From Ricinus communis (taxonomy: Eukaryota; Streptophyta; Magnoliopsida; Malpighiales; Euphorbiaceae): DNA of 64,000 nucleotides. The position numbers and the translations under genes are program-made. The stretch is taken from positions 3,968,001-4,032,000 of the forward strand of contig NC_063264.1 in assembly GCF_019578655.1 (NCBI RefSeq), read 5' to 3'. Below the pieces are notes generated by a model. The model worked only from the letters and a program-made list of their open reading frames with translations. It was not told where the DNA came from and did no database searches. Positions 56,824-64,000 of this stretch are shown piece by piece (within the stretch, counting starts at the first letter, position 1; the number at the start of each line of letters is the position of its first letter).

Positions 56824-59800
56824 ATTAAGAATTATAGTACTAGATAGATGCCTTCTCCAATGAAGATTTCTCTAATCAAATTGTATAATTAGCACTTGTA
56901 ACATTCCAAAATAGTGATAAAAAACACTGTAAGTAACAACAAGAATAAATAACATATGTTGGTACTTGGTCTTATATTGTAGTATATTATAAGATATTAT
57001 ATATTAGTATTGGACGATGCCTGAAAAATAATGTAATATTGCACTTTATATATTTGTTTCTTTAATTCCCAAGAAAAGGAGTATTTATAAATCTCGAAGC
57101 AAGGGACGCTTATGTGCCTAGTAAATCATTCTTCTCCATTATGGACAGAGTATTCTTCTCCCATTTGCACCAGATTTTTGTTATCCAAGAAAACAAATTT
57201 CTACTAGTCTTTATGGCACAGATGTATTGGTCACGGAGAGGCTGCTACCATTACACGTGGGTTGAAGGACTAATAGAGAGATGAGCCATGCTGCTAATTG
57301 AGGAGTCTGCTTTGCATCAGCAAACATGTGGGGGCTATAGCCATGGAATGCTCTAGCTAGTGCTACCATATTTTAACAGCTATAATGTGCTCCGGATTGA
57401 TGCATTCAGAGCTCTACTGCTGCGATTTCGAATTCCAGTCACTCCAAATATTGGAAAATTGTCAAACAAAATGCCTTCTGGAAATACCCTTCTTTTCATT
57501 ATTCTTTTTCTGTATTAATCATGTGCCGTTCAAAATCCTACATACAGTTTCCGGTTGCTTGAAAGCTTCAACAGATACCATAATAGTTAATAGAAAATAC
57601 AAGATTTCTTCAATATTTCTATTCTTTTGTTTAATGTTTTTCGAACATCCGATCGATAAAATATGTTCGTGCGGCTTATAGCAAGTCTATATTTTATTTC
57701 AGTTGATATGCAAACTGTCAGAACTAGAAACCATTTCCTCCAGTATATAAGAAAGAATAAAGAGAAGGCAGAACATGCTTCTCTAAGAAAAAAAAAAAAA
57801 AGTATAATGTATAACATGCTATTTTCTTGAGCCAAGACATCATCATTGATCCTTTGATAGTTTTCTTTTTCTTTGAATAAACTAATCCTTTGATAGTTGT
57901 TAGTGGAAAAAAATTGATATTTTAAAACTTTTTAAATATTGAGTGATGGATAAACTGATATATCTTATAATTAATAACTCTAAGTAATTAAATATTTTTT
58001 TTAGTAAATTAGAGTGTTTTAGACAAGATTATTAAATATTGTAAAACATGATCTCAAGAGTTTTATATTAAGATTCAAACTCAAAATTTTAATTAAGTTA
58101 GAACATACTATTATCATTTCGTCATTAAATTACTTTAGATTTTTCTTTTAGTGTTAATTTTTGGCACTATCAACATATCTTGTCTCTTTTTACTAATTTT
58201 CTTTATCAAATAATATTGTAACAACGCAAATTACAATTCTAATAAAACCCTACGTCATGAAAATTAAAATTTTCTCACATGTATCTCAAATTAACAAGAT
58301 TTTGATAAGATCATGTCTTTGAAATAGGTAAAGTAGAGTTGCAACCTTAAAAACATGAAACAAAGGTTTGGTGAACATAAAGAACTCAAAACTTTTTATT
58401 TGATTTGTCTCTGCACCTAATATATCTGAGTGTTCTGTATATCTTCCAAGTCTAATCCATCATATCAAGTAAACTATATCATAAAAAATGAGGATCACAA
58501 AAATTTAATAATAATAATAATAAGAAACCAGAATAAAATAAACAATCAAACCCAAAGTAAATTTGAATTGGAAACACTATGAAGGAAAATAATATATTCA
58601 ACTAGGAGTTGATAAACAATTAAGGAAGCAGAAAGCATAATTTTTTTATTGCAAACAAGAAAAGGGAAAAGGTAAAATCAAGTTCTAATATACATTCACA
58701 ACCATGATTTCTCTTCTTTCATGACTCTATGTTCTACTATTTTTTTTTTTTTTCTTGTTCTTGTTCTTTCCAATTAATCCCCTACCTTTCGAGTACAAAC
58801 ACAAATTAAGCCTCGTGTAAATAATCTCAATCTCTCTCTAGCACCGTTTCTACTGGTAAGGCGGCCGTCCATGAGCCCAGGCATATGCATCATGCCCTAA
58901 CTGACCTCCATTAGGAATTAGATTGGGCGGCAGATTATAGACCGGCAGCGCGGAGGGATCCGGCAGGCCTGGTTGTTGTCCAGTGCTTCCAATTGGTGGT
59001 GGTGAGTTGTTAGAGCCACCTTGGATGTGTCCTTGGCCAGCACTGGCAGCTTCCTCATCATCCTCCAAAGGTAATCTTTCATAAGTTGCATTAGCAAATG
59101 TTGCTGCAATTACCATAACTGGTCCTGCTGCAATCAGTGAACCCACTACGCTTCCCCCAACTACTTGGCCTTGTCCACCGGCTAAGTACACCGTGAGACC
59201 AGTAGAGCCAGGTGGAGCTGGTCCAGGCAAAAATGCCCCAGTTAGGGACAAAATCTCAAACCTACCATGAAGTGCTACTACAGCGCCAGGTGCTGCAGGC
59301 TGCCTTAGGGTTACGTTGGCCACTGAGCCACTTCCACTGAGCACACAAACACCTCTTTGACGCCTCCGAGCAAACTGTGCAACACACTCAGCTACATCAG
59401 CTCCACCAACAACTTCCATTACATGGCTACGGAGAGCATTAGGGCTGTCTCGTGTGACAAAAATTGGAGGTTTTGGTTTATTTTTGGATCCAGGAGGTCG
59501 GCCTCGAGGTCTTCGAGTACCCACCTCAACAGCACCTTCTTTAGGCTCATCGCCAGTGTCCCTATCGTCGTCGTCTTCGCCTCTGCTGTTGCTGTTGTCA
59601 TTGATGGAGATTTCGCGGTTAGCTTTGTTCAAGGAAGGTGAATTGGATGCAGGGTCTAGGCCTGCTAGGCCAATTTGACCGGTCCACCAAGGATTAGCCA
59701 GGGTTGCAGATTGGGATGAGAGAAGTGGAGAAGAAGAGGAAGATGAGGTTCTTGCAATGGTTTTTGTTCACGTCTTCAGAGGAATTAAAGAAGATCGCAA

Positions 59801-62800
59801 AGTCAAAGACAGGGGTTCTTGTGCAGGCTAGTAGCTATGCTCTCAGGTTTTGGTGACAGAAAGATGATGACAATTAGCAAAGAAAGGAAGAAGTAGTCAT
59901 GATGAGAGGGAGAATTAGATGCAATATGGTAATGGAATCAAAAAAGAGAGAAAGAAAAGAAAAGAGAAGGCGATGAAGATTAGTTTAGAAAGATCAACGA
60001 CCCAGAAATGATCTTAATAGAAAGAACAAAGAACAGATGCAAAATCACATAATAGAATCAATTAAGCAGAGAGAAGAGAATAAATTAACAAACGCACTAA
60101 GAGAGAGAGATGAAAAGCTCAGACAGTTTGATAAGAAAAAAAATAAAAATAAAAGAAAGAAATTAATTCTCTCTCTTGAAACAAGAATGGATCAAGTGTC
60201 TAATTTCTAACTTTCTTTCGTTGAACGTTTGGCTCTGTGTTTTGTGTTATGTCTTGTGTTCTGGTTTAGGGAGCTAAGGTTTTTTTCGTTTCTCGAATAA
60301 TTTTCTTTTTTCTTTTCCTCAACAAAAGAAAAAACACTTATACCTCATGAATTTAACAATATATAACTAACATAAAACATAAGCTCTTCTTTTAGAGGTC
60401 ATTGAAATTAGGGTTTCGTGGGGTCTCGTGCGCGTGGGCAGGTGGCGAGCACGTCCTTTTCTCGTGCCCCAACCCCAACATTTCAATAGGGAGAGAGAAA
60501 GAGACCCATTTGTTTGTTGATTTTATGAACCGTATCTATTGCATTTGGCATTTGCTATGCATATAGTTTCCTTGCTGCTTTAGAAACTTTTTATGCCCTT
60601 TTCTCTTGCTGTTTATGAATATTATACTCTTGTTACATATAATCTCTCTTATTTATTCATTTTATTTCTTTTTTAGACAGATAAATCATTTTTTTCTCTT
60701 ACTATGTGAAAAAAATAAATAAATTATATCCGAATCAACACATAATTTCATATCCGATATTCTCTCCGTAATAAATAGACATGCATTAAATTAAATGTAA
60801 ATAAAAAATCTTAAAGTTATAAGTACAGATAATTATTTAGATACATATTAGAATTTCAATTTAGAATTATTAAATAATTAGTATGCAACATATTTATCTA
60901 GGTTTATTTGACTTATAAGGTTGGAGGCTAGATATTGATGTTCAAACTTGAGAACCCCACCATAAATTTAAAAAAAAGGTCATCCATCAATGTTAATGAA
61001 TACATCAAATTTATTGAGTCCTGGCTTATTTTAATTTATATTCTCTTTTGGTCAATGCAACATTTAGTTGTACCAAAACAAAATCAATGAGTGCTGCAAT
61101 TCCTTTTGATGCTTTTATGTAATATATGGTATGCATTAGAGGGGAAGGAGTATCTTACAAAGGAAAGCCAAAAAAAAAAAAAAAAAAGATTACCATTTTG
61201 TATAGACATGAAAAGTTTGAGGTGATTCGGCCACCGCAAACCACCATCATCAGTCATGAGCTACTGCTGTACTTTCAATTCGGCGGCTGATACTTTTCAC
61301 AGTATAGCCTCGGTTGAGATTACTGTCATTGAGGTATAGAGAGTGGCAGCATGTGTATTGTGAAAGTGATAAGATTAAAAAGTCTTGTGTCCACACACTG
61401 TACTAAGTAATGTCTAATCTACATTAGACCCAATCCTGATTAACATTTTAGAGTCAGCTCTGCTGTTGCTATTATCCATTTCCAGTCGTAGTTTATGTCT
61501 ATGCTAATTTTACTATATAATTTGGTCTTCTGATCCCTTCACGTTTGTCTATCAAAATTTATTTGAAGGAGAGAGCAAAGCTTCGACCATCGATATGCCA
61601 TCGAAGTCTGTTTCAGATCATTAAATATTTTTGTAAAGAAAGATTAGTTTAGTAATTTATTAATTAGATTCATCTAAGTTATAATGTATTATTACTTAAA
61701 TAAAAATATTATTTAATGGAAATTTATATAATTTAATATTAAAAATATAATTAATAACCTTAGCTTGTTTTTTAGGATAAGATTAGAATTATAAATTTTT
61801 AATTAAAGAGTTTGCATTATACAAACAACAATCTATATTCAACACAAATGTGTATAAATATAAAAGTTTACTGCTTTTCTAAGTTATTTATATCATTTTA
61901 ATGGGAAATTTCTTATATTAATTACAATTTTTTCCTCACATTTATTTTATCTAAATTTCTATTATAGAGCATTAAAATTAGTCTTATATTAAAATACGAA
62001 TAGTTGTAACCGATAGCTTTAAGAGAAGAAAACAAGATTCATACAAGTAGCCAAGTTACTCTTTAGGAAATTACAGAGATTAATATAATATTGAAGTCAA
62101 AAGAGGTTTTCCTTAACCTCACGTAATCTAAAATTGAATTCCAACTCTATTTCTTTTAACACATGCTGAATAACAAAATCTTTCCAAAAGAAATACTTTA
62201 AAAAGTATAATGAATAAGACCGGATGCCTAAAAATTAATTAATAGAAAACTATTACTCTATCAGCCCATTACATGACTATTATTGTTATTTTAATAATTA
62301 ATAATATTTTATAATAAGTTAATAAAAAAATTTATTAGAATTTCTACTATTTTTAAATAATTTAATATATCAAAAATATAAATTAGTACACTACTTCTTT
62401 ATGATGAGAAATTATTATTTAATTAGAAAATAAGTTGTTTATTATTTAAATAAGCTAAAGAGTAATTGCATAAAATTAGATTATAATGCAACTTTAATTA
62501 TATTAAAGAAAAATAAATAAATAAATAAATTTATTGAATGTAGAAAAAGAAAAATATTTTCAATTAATAATAGTTTGTTGATTAATATATTAGTTATATT
62601 CATATAAATTAACATTACAATATAATACTAATATACTTCTTTTTAAGATAAGCAATTACTATCATTAACAAATAATTTATTTACTATTTCAAGGCAAGTC
62701 TATAACAATTTCCCAACATTAAAATCAATATTTGTATATTATAGTTAATCACTAATTAAATATCAGGTTACATTAATTAGATTAAAATAAACCGAAAAAA

Positions 62801-64000
62801 GGGTTATGCAAGTTTACAGATACTTTAATCTTTTGCCAATTAAATGTTAGATTATTAAACTTCAAATAAAGAAAAACTAGATAATTGTTTAGATACCTTA
62901 GTAAAAAGTTGCGAAATCAAATCCACATTCATGCATATCGTAGTTTATTACGACTGATTTATTATATTTGTATTTTAATTTTAATAATTTAATTTATAAG
63001 CTAAAACATAATGAATCAAGTTTGAAGTACGTACATAAAAAATTAATAATAATAATAAGAAGAAGAAAGTGAAAATGTTCATATAAGAATCTTGATTTAA
63101 TTTTTCTTAAAAAAAAATTAACTGGCTTTGAATGAATTTAAACATAATTGAATTTTTTTTAATTATTTTCTTAATTTGTGATACTAAATTTGCAATTGTA
63201 ATATTTATATTATTAATCATTCATTTACTATATATTATACACGTGTACATTTTCCATCCTAGACTCAAACTGGCAGTTCGCAAAGGAAAATTGAAATTGA
63301 ATATTAAGTTTATGTCATTATCCACTTGATTAATTACTGATCTACTCTCAACTTTTGGTGTGTGAAAAAGGATGTCCGAAGTGGTGAAATTAATTTTGAC
63401 TAATGCTACCCTTTTTTTTGTTTCATCTCTTGCCTTTTAGTTTTAACGTAGCACTTATTATTTTTATAAAATTATTTTTTAATATTTTAAAATTAAAAAT
63501 AATTTTATAGAAATAGTTAGGTGGATAAAAAATGAAAAAGGAAATAGTGGACATTAAAAACATGGTGCCTTACATGACGACTAGGAGTAAATATTTAAAA
63601 ATCCTAGTATCTTATGACCGACTAACAGTAATAATATAGTTCAGTTTCTGATAACAATGGATGTATTTGTAGTTCCATTTTCCATCTCAATCTTCATACG
63701 ACGTTGTTTACACAAATGAAGGTTCAAGGCTGTAAGTTACACTCCAACGGCTGCAAGTCTTATCAGTTTATCTTCATCGGTAACGGCAGAATATTTTACC
63801 TTGTAACCAACCAAAAACGTTACGAAATTGAAATGACTTCCTGTTGTTCAAGCCATGCAATGGGTGGTTTTACTGTATTTTATCATTCAAAATACACAAT
63901 TAACATCCAAAACTTAAACAGCTAACTTCTCTCCCATGAGCATCGAATGAAGCATAAGTTTTTCCACCGCGCAAGCAATTCAAGAAGATGCCAAAGCCTT

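Overview
This is nuclear DNA from a flowering plant. The evidence is AT-rich intergenic DNA, GT-AG introns, plant-only gene families (cellulose synthase-like, ethylene receptor, SUPERMAN-type zinc finger, AT-hook/PPC protein) and many dinucleotide and trinucleotide microsatellites. Gene content and order point to a eudicot, probably a rosid. A Euphorbiaceae-like genome is a low-confidence guess. There is no sign of prokaryotic, viral or organellar sequence, and no CRISPR array or recognisable tRNA/rRNA gene.

Layout. 1-7.1 kb: a tandem pair of family-2 glycosyltransferases of the cellulose synthase-like G/M type. The first is cut by the window edge and the second is complete with eight exons. 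A decayed RNase H relic of a retroelement and a very AT-rich block lie between them. 7.6-9.1 kb: an intronless STE20/GCK-type kinase resembling BLUS1. 12.4-13.1 kb: a SUPERMAN-like C2H2 repressor. 24.6-25.2 kb: a TAC1/URO-like C2H2 repressor. 41.1-44.7 kb: an ETR2-type ethylene receptor with one coding intron and a probable leader intron. 58.85-59.7 kb (minus strand): an AHL20-like AT-hook protein. The remaining three quarters is gene-poor and holds MITE-like elements, microsatellites and AT-rich DNA.

The genes do not form a pathway. The order does look ancestral. From remembered Arabidopsis locus numbers, SUP, URO and ETR2 are neighbours on chromosome 3, and BLUS1 and AHL20 are close together on chromosome 4. 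This window carries both sets on one segment, which suggests an ancestral block that was fractionated after duplication in the Arabidopsis lineage. Long gene-free flanks around SUP and URO are what would be expected for developmental regulators with distal control elements.

The most unusual observation is the AHL20-like gene. Its reading frame is intact, but the conserved initiator ATG of the MANPWW start reads CTG. That CTG sits in a near-ideal initiation context (A at -3, G at +4), has an in-frame stop upstream, and has no in-frame ATG until after the AT-hook. Other points worth checking are a paralogue-specific GC-AG intron, a strong-context upstream ORF in the ETR2 leader, and a 0.95-kb terminal-inverted-repeat element. 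No wholly new biological system was seen.
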